Of a stretch of DNA of 64,000 bases, positions 15,939 through 23,802 are shown piece after piece. Each line of letters starts with the position of its first letter. Within the stretch, counting starts at the first letter, position 1. Both the position numbers and the translations under genes were made by a program. The notes below the pieces were generated by a model. The model was not told the DNA's origin and made no database searches. It was given only the letters and a program-made list of their open reading frames with translations. This DNA is from Acidimicrobiia bacterium (GTDB lineage: Bacteria > Actinomycetota > Acidimicrobiia > Acidimicrobiales > CAIXPF01): the NCBI GenBank assembly GCA_947476745.1, contig CANJRG010000002.1:186001-250000 (forward strand), written 5' to 3'.

Positions 15939-16637
15939 ATGAACCGCACGCAGCTGATCGAGAAGATCACCGAGCACACGGGCGTCGAGAAGAAGCAGGT
16001 TGCCACGGTGTTGGCCGGCCTTGGCGATGTCGTGCTCGCCTCGGTGGCCAAGGGCGACTCGGTCATGCTTCCCGGCATCGCGAAGTTCACCAAGGTGAAG
16101 CGCAAGGCCCGCGTCGGCCGGAACCCGGCCACCGGTGCTCCGGTCAAGATCCCGGCAAAGACCGTGGCGAAGGTCACGGCGCTGAAGCTCTACAAGGAGA
16201 CCGTGCTCGGCAGCGCCACCGCACCGAAGCTGCTGAAGGTGGCGGCAGCTGCTCCGGCCAAGCCCGCCGCCAAGCCCGCCGCCAAGACGGCCCCGGCCAA
16301 GCCCGTGGTCAAGGCCGCACCGGCCAAGCCCGTGGTCAAGGCCGCACCGGCCAAGCCCGTGGTCAAGGCCGCCGCCAAGCCCGCCGCCAAGACGGCCCCG
16401 GCCAAGCCCGTGGTCAAGGCCGCGGCCAAGCCCGCACCGGCCAAGCCCGCGGTCAAGGCCGCGGCCAAGCCCGCACCGGCCAAGCCCGCGGTCAAGGCCG
16501 CCGCCAAGACGGCCCCGGTCAAGGCCGCGGCCAAGCCCGCACCGGCCAAGCCCGCGGTCAAGGCCGCCGCCAAGCCCGCACCGGCCAAGGCCGTGGTCAA
16601 GGCTCCGGCCAAGCCCCGGGCCGCGAAGAAGGCCTGA
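15939..16637 (+). CDS. HU-family nucleoid protein with lysine/alanine/proline-rich tail
   Basis: A 232-residue histone-like protein. Residues 1-90 are a full HU domain (MNRTQLIEKITEHTGVEKKQ; arm region KARVGRNPATG) that binds and bends DNA. Residues about 100-230 form a low-complexity tail of AAPAKP, AAKPAP and VVKA units, like mycobacterial HupB/Hlp and eukaryotic H1 tails, likely disordered and DNA-binding. A GAGGAG ribosome-binding site precedes the ATG, and a strong intrinsic terminator follows. A single abundant nucleoid protein is inferred. Confidence 0.95.
   Translation: MNRTQLIEKITEHTGVEKKQVATVLAGLGDVVLASVAKGDSVMLPGIAKFTKVKRKARVGRNPATGAPVKIPAKTVAKVTALKLYKETVLGSATAPKLLKVAAAAPAKPAAKPAAKTAPAKPVVKAAPAKPVVKAAPAKPVVKAAAKPAAKTAPAKPVVKAAAKPAPAKPAVKAAAKPAPAKPAVKAAAKTAPVKAAAKPAPAKPAVKAAAKPAPAKAVVKAPAKPRAAKKA
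16255..16618 (+). repeat. Imperfect tandem repeats coding the HU tail
   Basis: Repeats of roughly 24-30 bp built from GCCGGCCAAGCCC plus GTGGTCAAGGCCGC or GCGGTCAAGGCCGC keep the reading frame and encode the AKPxVKAA tail. The high identity between copies suggests recent slippage or recombination and a length that may vary between strains. Confidence 0.85.
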
Positions 16638-16661
16638 GTCCTCCCTTCCGGGAGCGTTCGT

Positions 16662-16703
16662 CGAGGGTGGGACCGGTTTCGGCCGGTCCCACCCTCGCGT
16701 TTT
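16662..16703 (+). terminator. Intrinsic terminator of the HU gene
   Basis: Perfect 15-bp arms (CGAGGGTGGGACCGG and its complement) with loop TTTCGG are followed by CGTTTT. It is the clearest U-tailed terminator of the window. Confidence 0.85.
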
Positions 16704-16815
16704 CCCCGGAGCCGATCGCATCGGGCCAAAGGACCCCACCGGCACCGACCATCGCCACTGCTGCGCTCGCACCGCCACCACACAAACTGATCTCAGCGAG
16801 ACCCCTGGAGGCGCG

Positions 16816-17670
16816 GTGTTCCGACAAGTTCTGGTCGCCATCGACGGCATCGACGGCATCGGCTCGTTGCTTCGCGTGGCCGTCGGTGCCGCGAGCCGCC
16901 TCGACGCCGGGCTCCTGCTGTGGGGCGTGCTCCATCCCGGCGAGAACCGGCACGAACTGGAGCGGTGCCTGCACGAACTGCTTCGCAACGAGGCCCGCGG
17001 GAACGGGGCGTTCATGGCCGTAGCGGCCGGTGACCCGGTGCAGGCACTGCTGGACCATACCGAGCAGGCCCCCGGCACCCTGGTGTGCATGCTCGCCGAG
17101 GACCGCACCGGCTGCGGGCCCCACGGCCCGCTCGGCTTCGCCGGAGGCTGGTTGCGCCGCACCAATGCCCCCACCCTCGTCGTCGGCCCGCACCTGGCCC
17201 GAGCCGGCGGCGTGATGTCCTGGCATCGGCTCGTGGCCTGTGTCGACGCCTCCGACCGTGGGGAGCGGGCGCTGGAGACCGCGTCGGCCTTCGCCCGTAG
17301 CTCCGGTCTCGAACTGCTCGTCGTCCAAGCCGTCTGCGACGGGGACGGGGTGTTCGATCGCAGGCGGACCCGTCATTACGTCGACGCGTTGGCCCAGTCG
17401 GTCCGCCCACCGGCCTCGGCACTGGTACTCGATGCCGTCGATGGCCCGGCCAGGGCCCTGTACACCGAGACGAACGCCATGGACGGCGCCATCCTCGCCG
17501 TTGCCCCGCGCGGTCGCAGCGGCTGCGGGGCAACGGCGAGGACCAGCGGCCGCATCGGCTCGGTGACCGGCGAGCTGATCCGCCACAGCATCGGACCGGT
17601 CCTCGTCATCCCCGAACCCTCCCCGTTCGCCTTCGCAGGACCACACCGGCCCGGTTCGGTCATGTGGTGA
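16816..17670 (+). CDS. Universal stress protein family, two UspA-like domains
   Basis: A 284-residue protein with two UspA-like halves. The first starts FRQVLVAIDGIDG (about 1-130) and the second starts HRLVACVDASDRGERALE (about 136-270). The second ends with the family strand GELIRHSIGPVLVIPEP. The ATP-binding G-x2-G-x9-G(S/T) motif is altered in both halves (an insertion in RGRSGCGATARTSGRIGS), so nucleotide binding is doubtful. The GTG start at 16816 follows GGAGG. The role is stress or dormancy signalling by family analogy only. Confidence 0.75.
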   Translation: MFRQVLVAIDGIDGIGSLLRVAVGAASRLDAGLLLWGVLHPGENRHELERCLHELLRNEARGNGAFMAVAAGDPVQALLDHTEQAPGTLVCMLAEDRTGCGPHGPLGFAGGWLRRTNAPTLVVGPHLARAGGVMSWHRLVACVDASDRGERALETASAFARSSGLELLVVQAVCDGDGVFDRRRTRHYVDALAQSVRPPASALVLDAVDGPARALYTETNAMDGAILAVAPRGRSGCGATARTSGRIGSVTGELIRHSIGPVLVIPEPSPFAFAGPHRPGSVMW

Positions 17671-17766
17671 CCGTCGGCACGTCCGGAATATTCCGGTAGC
17701 CAAGGACTCCCCAACCGGGTCGGTAGGTGCAAGACTTGTCGGGATCGCGATCAAGTCGGGAGAACC

Positions 17767-18309
17767 ATGAGTGAGATGGACCAGTTGGCGAACCAGACCG
17801 GTTGGCTGGCCCCCCACGATCTCGAGGCAGCACGCGAACGGCTGCCCATCGTCTACGTAGACGCCGTCCCGGTTCGCCTCGACGAGGAAGGCCGGGTCGA
17901 AGCACTCGGCCTTCTGTTGCGGGCCATGCCTGACGGTACGATCAGCCGCGCGGTCGTCACCGGGCGCATCCTTTACGGCGAAACGGTACGGGGGGCGCTC
18001 CTGCGCCACCTGGCCAAAGACCTCGGACCGCTGGCCCAGCCGCAGCTCCCGCCGCAGCCGAGCCCGTTCACCGTGGTGGAGTACTTCCCCGACGCCACCA
18101 AGAGCGGCTTCGTCGACCCCCGCCAGCATGCGGTCAGCCTGGCGTACATCGTCCCGGTGCTCGGGGAGTGCATGCCGGCACCGGAAACGCTGGAGTTCAC
18201 CTGGCTCACCCCGGAGGAGGCCGCCTCGCCCGAGGTATCACGCGAGATGACCGGCGGTCACGACCGCCTGGTGCGCATGGCCTTGGCGCACGTCGGCTGT
18301 CTGCCCTGA
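17767..18309 (+). CDS. NUDIX-like DUF4916 family protein
   Basis: A 180-residue protein matching the actinobacterial DUF4916 NUDIX-like group. The WLAPHDLEAARERLPIVYVD start followed by AVPVRLDEEGRVEALGLLLR is typical, and GALLRHLAKDLGP stands where the NUDIX box would be, but the canonical REUxEE residues are missing. Hydrolase activity is therefore uncertain. The ATG at 17767 follows GGGAGAACC. Confidence 0.8.
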   Translation: MSEMDQLANQTGWLAPHDLEAARERLPIVYVDAVPVRLDEEGRVEALGLLLRAMPDGTISRAVVTGRILYGETVRGALLRHLAKDLGPLAQPQLPPQPSPFTVVEYFPDATKSGFVDPRQHAVSLAYIVPVLGECMPAPETLEFTWLTPEEAASPEVSREMTGGHDRLVRMALAHVGCLP

Positions 18310-18327
18310 CCCACCCCCGTCCCCGGC

Positions 18328-18750
18328 TCAGCCGTTTCCCGACCATCCCTGCCAGGACATGATCTCGACGGCCACCACCGGGCCCTGCGGCGGGTTCGAC
18401 CGGTACTGCGGGTAACGGTCCTGCAGCGCCTCACCGCCAAACCCGGCCGGACGAACCGTCGCCAGCCCACGAGCCCGAACCCACCACAGCGCGGACCAAT
18501 CGTCATCGTCGCGATGGTCGAACAGCAGCGTGACCGCCCCTCGACGTTCGATGTTGGCCAGTCGCGCCAGTCGGGTCGTCGACTTCGGCTTGTGGTCTAC
18601 TGCGCTAACCAACAGGTCGCCGGCGGACCCGGGAACCAGCGCGAACGTGATGGGAACGAGATCGGCCTCCCCGTCAGGACCCAGCGTGGCCAGAACGGCG
18701 AATCGCGCCGTCGTGGCGTAGTGGCGACATCGGGCCGGATCAAGACGCAT
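18328..18750 (-). CDS. PPOX-class F420-dependent oxidoreductase, TIGR03668-like
   Basis: A 140-residue split-barrel protein of the pyridoxamine 5'-phosphate oxidase-like superfamily. MRLDPARCRHYATTARFAVLATLGPDGEADLVPITFAL is the typical N-terminus of the F420-binding TIGR03668 group, followed by VDHKPKSTTRLARL and the conserved WWVRARGLA. It would bind F420 or flavin and reduce an unknown substrate. TAACGT lies 8 nt before the ATG. It is divergent from the selenoprotein gene with about 40 bp between starts. Confidence 0.88.
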   Translation of the reverse strand: MRLDPARCRHYATTARFAVLATLGPDGEADLVPITFALVPGSAGDLLVSAVDHKPKSTTRLARLANIERRGAVTLLFDHRDDDDWSALWWVRARGLATVRPAGFGGEALQDRYPQYRSNPPQGPVVAVEIMSWQGWSGNG

Positions 18751-18758
18751 CGAGCCCG

Positions 18759-18764
18759 ACGTTA
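18759..18764 (-). promoter_or_regulatory. -10-like TAACGT for the PPOX gene
   Basis: On the minus strand TAACGT ends 8 nt before the ATG at 18750. Confidence 0.4.
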
Positions 18765-18779
18765 GGCCACCACGCTGGC

Positions 18780-18785
18780 TAGGTT
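18780..18785 (+). promoter_or_regulatory. -10-like TAGGTT for leaderless selenoprotein gene
   Basis: TAGGTT ends 6 nt before the GTG at 18792, with no Shine-Dalgarno sequence. Confidence 0.5.
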
Positions 18786-18791
18786 CTGGGC

Positions 18792-19886
18792 GTGCTGCTC
18801 AACGACCTGATGCCCACCGCCGCCGCATTCACCGCCGCGACCGGTTGGAAGATCGAACCACGGGGTGCCTGCAAAGGCGAACTCTGTGTCCCGCTGCCCG
18901 ACGGCACATACCGCGAGGAACGGGTCGACGTCGCTGTCGTGGCCGAGCGGCTCGGTATGGCGGTCGTCCCGGCAGAGGGCGACGGCCTGTGGGCGGTCGG
19001 GCCGGAGTCCTTCAGCGGCCGAGCACTGGCCACCGTGGCCGCACCCGACCTCGAACTGCAGACCTTCGACGGGCAGCCCTTCTCGCTGTCGTCGCTGCGC
19101 GGCACCCCGATGGTGCTCGTCGCCTGGGCCCCCTATTGAGGCTGCGCCCGTGACCTGCCAGGTTGGCAGGCCCTGCGCTCCGAGGTCGCCCCACTCGGGG
19201 TCGAGATCGTCACCGTCTGCCTCGAGACCCTCGGGGCCGCCGAAGGTCTCCCCTTCGTCGAAGCGGCCCGACCCGAACACCCGACGCTGCTCGACGTGGG
19301 CCACCAGGTGGACGCCGCCTTCGGTGTGGTGAACATCCCGAACGCGGTGTGGATCGACGAGAACTTCACCATCGTGCGCCCGGCCGAGCCGGCGTGGCCG
19401 GCTCCCAGGGCGGCCGGCGCTCGCTCCCCGCTGCTCGACTCCGACCAGGCCCGCATCACCGCGATTGCCGGCCAGGCCTCCCAGATCGTGTCGTGGGCCG
19501 CCAACGAGTACGGCGACGCGGTACGGGACTGGGCCCGCAACGGCGCCGCCTCGCGGTTCGTGCTGTCCGCAGACGAGGTGATGGCCCGCTCGGGTCATCG
19601 TGACAGCAACGGCTCGGCTGCCGCCGCGCACTTCGCCCTCGCCCAACACTTCGAACGGGCGGGTCACCACGACCGGGCCCTGCCCCACTTCCGAGCTGCC
19701 CACCGTCTCGCCCCCGACAACTGGACCTACAAGCGCCAGGCCTGGAGCCTGACCGGACCGGAAGGGCCGCTCAAGCGCTTCTGGCAGGGTCCGCAGGACG
19801 GCCAGGAGTGGGAATACGACAGCGACTGGCTGGCCGACATCGAAAGCTCCGGAGCCGAGACGTACTACCGACCCACCCAGCTCTGA
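18792..19886 (+). CDS. ResA/TlpA-like thioredoxin-fold selenoprotein with in-frame UGA
   Basis: A 364-residue protein if the TGA at 19137-19139 is read as selenocysteine (residue 116). Before it lies LQTFDGQPFSLSSLRGTPMV (about 93-112), a ResA/TlpA redoxin start. After it, in the same frame, come GCARDLPGWQALRSEV, VEIVTVCLETL and VVNIPNAVWIDE with the cis-Pro. The active site therefore reads WAPY-U-GC, selenocysteine replacing the first Cys of a WAxxCGC-type motif. A TPR-like helix pair (about 275-310) follows. A hairpin 14 nt after the TGA fits a bacterial SECIS. No signal peptide is seen. Automated calling would split it into two genes or label it a pseudogene. Confidence 0.85.
19154..19170 (+). 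promoter_or_regulatory. Candidate bacterial SECIS hairpin (ResA-like gene)
   Basis: CCTGCC-AGGTT-GGCAGG forms a perfect 6-bp stem with a five-base loop. The loop starts 20 nt after the TGA and has G at its second position, as in known bacterial SECIS elements, whose E. coli loop also reads AGGU. It lies inside the coding sequence, as bacterial SECIS do. Confidence 0.8.
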
Positions 19887-19888
19887 CC

Positions 19889-20422
19889 ATGGGCGTGCCC
19901 TATCGCCCCATCGTGGGCACGCTGGCCTACGTGTGGGACCGGACGGCCGACGCGGTGCTCCTGGTGCATCGCACTGCACGGCCCGACGACGAGCATCTGG
20001 GCAAGTACAACGGGCTCGGCGGCAAGCTCGAGGCCGACGAGGACGTGGTCAGCAGCATGCGGCGCGAACTGCGCGAGGAGGCGTCGATCGAGCTGACCAC
20101 GTTCGTCCTGCGCGGCAGCATCAGCTGGCCGGGCTTCGGGGCCAACGGCGAGGACTGGCTCGGCTTCGTCTTCCTCGTCGACGGCTGGAACGGGCAGGTC
20201 CCTGCGGCCAACGACGAGGGCACCCTGTGGTGGGTGCCGCGCACCCGCCTGCTCCAGGCATGCCACGACAGCCCCGCGGTTCGCTCCAGGGCAGCGCTGC
20301 CGATGTGGGAGGGTGACCGCTACTTCCTACCGATGGTCTTCGACGAGGACCCTCGCCCGTTCTGGGGCGTGATGCCCTATGCCGACGGCAAACCGGCGGA
20401 GTGGCGTTACTGCCGGGCCTGA
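19889..20422 (+). CDS. NUDIX hydrolase (8-oxo-dGTP diphosphatase-like)
   Basis: A 177-residue NUDIX hydrolase. The box runs GGKLEADEDVVSSMRRELREEASI (about residues 46-69), with the metal-binding REL-REE Glu residues intact. PYRPIVGTLAYVWDRTADAVLLVHR is the usual preceding strand, and the LGKYNGLGGK segment is typical of MutT-type enzymes. The product could be a nucleotide-pool cleaner, but the true substrate is not shown. The ATG at 19889 follows the selenoprotein stop by 2 nt, so they are probably one transcript. Its end overlaps the convergent DMT gene by 16 bp. Confidence 0.9.
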   Translation: MGVPYRPIVGTLAYVWDRTADAVLLVHRTARPDDEHLGKYNGLGGKLEADEDVVSSMRRELREEASIELTTFVLRGSISWPGFGANGEDWLGFVFLVDGWNGQVPAANDEGTLWWVPRTRLLQACHDSPAVRSRAALPMWEGDRYFLPMVFDEDPRPFWGVMPYADGKPAEWRYCRA

Positions 20423-21489
20423 ACGGCCGGTGCCGGCTCGGCCCCGGCGCCGTCACCCGCACCGGCGCTGCGGTCCTGGACCGGTGGCGCGACGGCCGTG
20501 GTGGTCACCCGGGCGGCCGGGCGGCTGATCACCGCGGCGACGGCACCGAGCACCACCAGACCGCCGAGCATCTGCACCGCGGTCAACGGCTCGTGGTGGA
20601 TCGGCCAGGCCGCCAGGACCGCCACCACGTTCATCGACAGCAGGTACAACGACGCCTTCGAGGCATCGATGTGACGCAGCACCCAGGCCATGAGCACGTG
20701 ACCCACGATGCCGGTGACGATGATGGCCCACGCCAGCCACAGCCAGTCGCGACCGCCGAGCTTCCCGAACCCGGCCAGCGGCTCGGTCAGCAGCAACAGC
20801 GGGGTGACCGTTATGGCCGAGAAGATGGTCACCCCCGCCATCCAGCTGAGGGCATCGATCGGCTCGGTGGCCTTCGCCCGGGCGATTCGGGTCAGCAGGA
20901 AGTAACCGGTGAAGGAGAGCATGGCGCCCACCGACAGGGCGATGCCCACCGTCGACGTGCGCATGGCGGAACCGGCTCCCAGGACCACCAGCACCGCCCC
21001 GCCAACGCCCACCGCGGTCCAGCTGCGATGCCACCCCGTCGCCCGCTCGCCCAGCAACGGACCGGCCACCACCAGCACCACACCGGGCTGCAGCGCCGAC
21101 ATCACCGACAGCGTGGCGATCGAGGCATGGTGGAAGGCCGAGAACACCAGGCACATGTTCAGCCCGAAGACCACCCCGGCAGGAGCGGTCAGGCGGAGCA
21201 GCCGCCAGCTCAAGCGATGACCGGTGGCGTACATCCAGGCCAGCAACAACGGCACCGACAACCACAAACGGCTGAACGCGGTGACCAGCGCAGGCGCGGT
21301 GATCAACTTGGAGACCGGTGGACCCATCCCCCAGGCCACCACCACCCCGACCATCGCCAGGCCGGCAAGTGCCGCAGTGGAAGGCCGGACCCGCCAAGAA
21401 CCCGCCGTGGTCACCGGCGCCACGGCGGCGTCGCCCGCTCCATCAGGGCGTTGCGCCGCGGCCAGGGATCGTTCGGATCGGTTCGGCAC
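20407..21489 (-). CDS. DMT-superfamily transporter (EamA domains)
   Basis: A 360-residue membrane protein with ten predicted helices arranged as two EamA repeats (about 38-165 and 180-325). Marks include VVVAWGMGPPVSKLI in helix 1 and ASIATLSVMSALQPGVVLVVAGPLLGERAT at the end of repeat 1. The termini are hydrophilic, with a long Ala/Pro-rich C-tail. It probably exports a metabolite or amino acid; the substrate is unknown. The last 16 bp overlap the convergent NUDIX gene. Confidence 0.88.
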   Translation of the reverse strand: MPNRSERSLAAAQRPDGAGDAAVAPVTTAGSWRVRPSTAALAGLAMVGVVVAWGMGPPVSKLITAPALVTAFSRLWLSVPLLLAWMYATGHRLSWRLLRLTAPAGVVFGLNMCLVFSAFHHASIATLSVMSALQPGVVLVVAGPLLGERATGWHRSWTAVGVGGAVLVVLGAGSAMRTSTVGIALSVGAMLSFTGYFLLTRIARAKATEPIDALSWMAGVTIFSAITVTPLLLLTEPLAGFGKLGGRDWLWLAWAIIVTGIVGHVLMAWVLRHIDASKASLYLLSMNVVAVLAAWPIHHEPLTAVQMLGGLVVLGAVAAVISRPAARVTTTAVAPPVQDRSAGAGDGAGAEPAPAVQARQ

Positions 21490-21528
21490 CGGACCAGCCT
21501 GCCAGGAGACCGAATGCGAAGCCAGACG

Positions 21529-22986
21529 TCAGCCGGCCTGCCACCTCGGCGGCGACGACCCTGGCCTCGGCGGCGGTGACGCCCAACGCACCGCGGCTCC
21601 GTCGAGCGTGCCCGGCATGGCAACATGGCTGAGCACCACCGCACCGCCGCCGGGCTCGGCCCGCACCGTGTCGAGCAGAAACGGGGCCACGTCGTCGAGG
21701 CCGGGATCGGAGACGATGGTCCCCCTGAAGCGGCCGAGCCCATCGAGCCACGCGGCCGTAGCCGCAAGGGACACCTCGGCCCGCCACGACCCGCCTTCGC
21801 GGCGTTGGCGGAGCACCCCGGCCACCGCGGCCAGCGCCGCCAGCCACCCGGTGGCGTGGTCGAGGGCCTGGCAGGGCAACGGCACCGGACCATCCGCACC
21901 GGTGTTGCGCGCCGCCTCGTCGGCCAGCCCGCTCACCAGCTGCACCAGGCTGTCGAAACCCCGCCGGGCCTCCCAAGGGCCACCGCTGCTGTAGGCCCGC
22001 ACGTCGACGACCACCAGGCCAGGTGCCCGACGGGCCAGCTCCTGTGGCCCGTAGCCGAGCGCGGCGAGCGCTCCCGGGCGGTACGACTCGACCAGTACGT
22101 CCGCGTCGGCCAGCAGCGCGTCGAACGCCACTCGGTCGGCCGGCAGACGTAGATCGAGCAACGTCGAGCGCTTGCCGAACCCGGTGTCGAGCACCAACGG
22201 TTCGATCTGCGGGAGGTGGCCGGCGGCGACCTGCAGCACGTCGGCGCCGTGAGCCGCCAGCACCCGCCCGCAGACCGGACCGGCGATGACCCGGGTCAGG
22301 TCCAGCACCCGTAGGCCCGCCAGCGGTCGCACCGCGTCACCCGGCGCCGGTGCGCCGGTCGGTGCGTCGGGCCAACGACGCGGACCCGGCTCGACGGCGC
22401 CCGCCGTGACCGCTCGCTGCAACCGCAGCGGCGCCGTTGCGGCCTCGACTCGACCCTGGCCGTGCACCCGCCAGGCCTCGGCGCTGCGCATCGCGGCCGC
22501 CACCCCGCCGGCCTCGATGATCGCCTGCTCGGCGTCGGGGGCCCTCAGTGTTCCCAGTCGTTCGGCCAGGGCCTCGCGGTCGGCCCGCACCCCGAGCGCC
22601 GCGGCCGCGGCGGAGCCGTGGTGCGCAAAGTTGGCGTGGATCTTCAGCCACCCGTCGGCACAGCGGTAGTCACCCGACAGCGGTGCCCACAACTCCCCCA
22701 CCGTTCGGCCGTCACGACGTAGGTATCGCTCGGACCGGAAGGAGATCTGCGCGGCCCGGCCGTCGACCGCCACCGCGGGATACCAACCGGTACGTTGCTG
22801 GTGCACCGCGGCGATCGCCGCGGTGACCGCTGCCACGACCGACGTGGCCACCACGTCGACCCGGAACCGACCGGGCAGCACCAGCCCGGATGTCGACACC
22901 TCGGCCGGGTGGGGGTCGAGCTCGGCCAGGAGCCCTAACGCGGTCGCAACAGCGGCCACGTCCAATCCATCGGTTGCTCCGTGCAC
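21529..22986 (-). CDS. CaiB/BaiF family III CoA-transferase, fused half-domains
   Basis: A 485-residue protein with two CaiB/BaiF-type pieces. Residues about 1-215 resemble the C-terminal part of such an enzyme (YRCADGWLKIHANFAHHG). Residues about 225-485 are a fresh N-terminal half starting LAGLRVLDLTRVIAGPVCGRVLAAHGADVLQV, with the catalytic-type Asp in RRGFDSLVQLVSG. This is a permuted or fused form. It would move CoA between carboxylic acids by a covalent mechanism. The GTG start lies 6 nt after a TAGGGC formed by a triple 9-bp repeat. Confidence 0.8.
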   Translation of the reverse strand: MHGATDGLDVAAVATALGLLAELDPHPAEVSTSGLVLPGRFRVDVVATSVVAAVTAAIAAVHQQRTGWYPAVAVDGRAAQISFRSERYLRRDGRTVGELWAPLSGDYRCADGWLKIHANFAHHGSAAAAALGVRADREALAERLGTLRAPDAEQAIIEAGGVAAAMRSAEAWRVHGQGRVEAATAPLRLQRAVTAGAVEPGPRRWPDAPTGAPAPGDAVRPLAGLRVLDLTRVIAGPVCGRVLAAHGADVLQVAAGHLPQIEPLVLDTGFGKRSTLLDLRLPADRVAFDALLADADVLVESYRPGALAALGYGPQELARRAPGLVVVDVRAYSSGGPWEARRGFDSLVQLVSGLADEAARNTGADGPVPLPCQALDHATGWLAALAAVAGVLRQRREGGSWRAEVSLAATAAWLDGLGRFRGTIVSDPGLDDVAPFLLDTVRAEPGGGAVVLSHVAMPGTLDGAAVRWASPPPRPGSSPPRWQAG

Positions 22987-22992
22987 CAGACG

Positions 22993-22998
22993 GCCCTA
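22993..22998 (-). promoter_or_regulatory. -10-like TAGGGC for the CoA-transferase gene
   Basis: The hexamer ends 6 nt before the GTG at 22986 and overlaps a 9-bp repeat array. Two further copies (TAGGAC) lie 9 and 18 bp upstream. Confidence 0.35.
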
Positions 22999-23021
22999 CC
23001 GGTCCTACCGGTCCTACCGGT
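22995..23021. repeat. Three 9-bp repeats CCTACCGGT
   Basis: Three perfect direct repeats span the stop codon of the Cys-rich protein gene (its TAG lies inside the third copy on the plus strand) and the promoter region of the next gene. Confidence 0.8.
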
Positions 23022-23802
23022 CCGTGTCGGCGTCGGCCGCGTCGGCCGCGTCGGACGACAACGACGACTCGGCGACACCAGGCCCGGACGGCGACGGCGT
23101 GACGTCCGACCCGGCGGGCGACGCAAGGGCCGGGGCCAGACGTGCACGCAGCAGCTCGTAGTCGGCCTTGCCCAGCAACCGCCGCAACGGTTCGGCCAAC
23201 GACTCCACGACCGGCTCGGGATGGTCGAAACACTCCGAAGCCTCGGTACACCACCAGGCCATGGTGGCACCGCCGGGACCCCAGTCGTCGCGGCGCCATG
23301 GTCCCAGGGCCATCCGAGGTGAGCCGTCCTCGCCATCGGGCAGGGAGTCCACCCGTAGGGGCACCCGGCCGCACACCCCCGGCTTGTAGTCCAGCGGGTC
23401 GACGCCGTCGTCCTCGGCCGCGAGGTGCAGGGCACAGCCCATCCCGCCGGGGAAACCCGGCCGGTTCAGGAAGATGCAGGCACCGTCGACCACCCGGGTG
23501 TTGCGAGCCGAGGCGTCGGCGAACACGCCGTCGTACGCCGCGAGCTCGAAGTACTGGAACTGCTCCGGTAGCAGGCACGCCGCCAGAGCAGCGACGGTCA
23601 TCGCCTCCTCCTCGTCGGCGAGCCCGGCGCCGACCGAACAGCAGCCGAGGTGGCGGTCGGGGGCGGCGGTGTCCTCAATGCCCTGGCAGCCCTGCCCCCA
23701 GATGCAACGCCAGCCGGAGCGCAGGAAGCCCTGATCGACCTTCCACACGGTACGGCCGTCGGCACCGACGAACTCGACGAAACGGGCCTCGGGATCGGTC
23801 AC
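23014..23802 (-). CDS. Cys-rich protein coupled to a sensor kinase
   Basis: A 262-residue protein of unknown function. It has about ten Cys in the pattern of metal- or cluster-binding proteins: WRCIWGQGC, LGCCSVG, ACIFLNRPGF...GCALH, GVCGR and WWCTEASECFDH. The C...GCALH block recalls YkgJ/UPF0153-type zinc/iron chelating domains, but that is only a resemblance. The tail after about residue 225 is low complexity (SSLSSDAADAADADTDR). The GTG start overlaps the kinase stop codon (GTGA), so the two are translationally coupled and the protein may be part of the same signalling or redox unit. Confidence 0.65.
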   Translation of the reverse strand: MTDPEARFVEFVGADGRTVWKVDQGFLRSGWRCIWGQGCQGIEDTAAPDRHLGCCSVGAGLADEEEAMTVAALAACLLPEQFQYFELAAYDGVFADASARNTRVVDGACIFLNRPGFPGGMGCALHLAAEDDGVDPLDYKPGVCGRVPLRVDSLPDGEDGSPRMALGPWRRDDWGPGGATMAWWCTEASECFDHPEPVVESLAEPLRRLLGKADYELLRARLAPALASPAGSDVTPSPSGPGVAESSLSSDAADAADADTDR

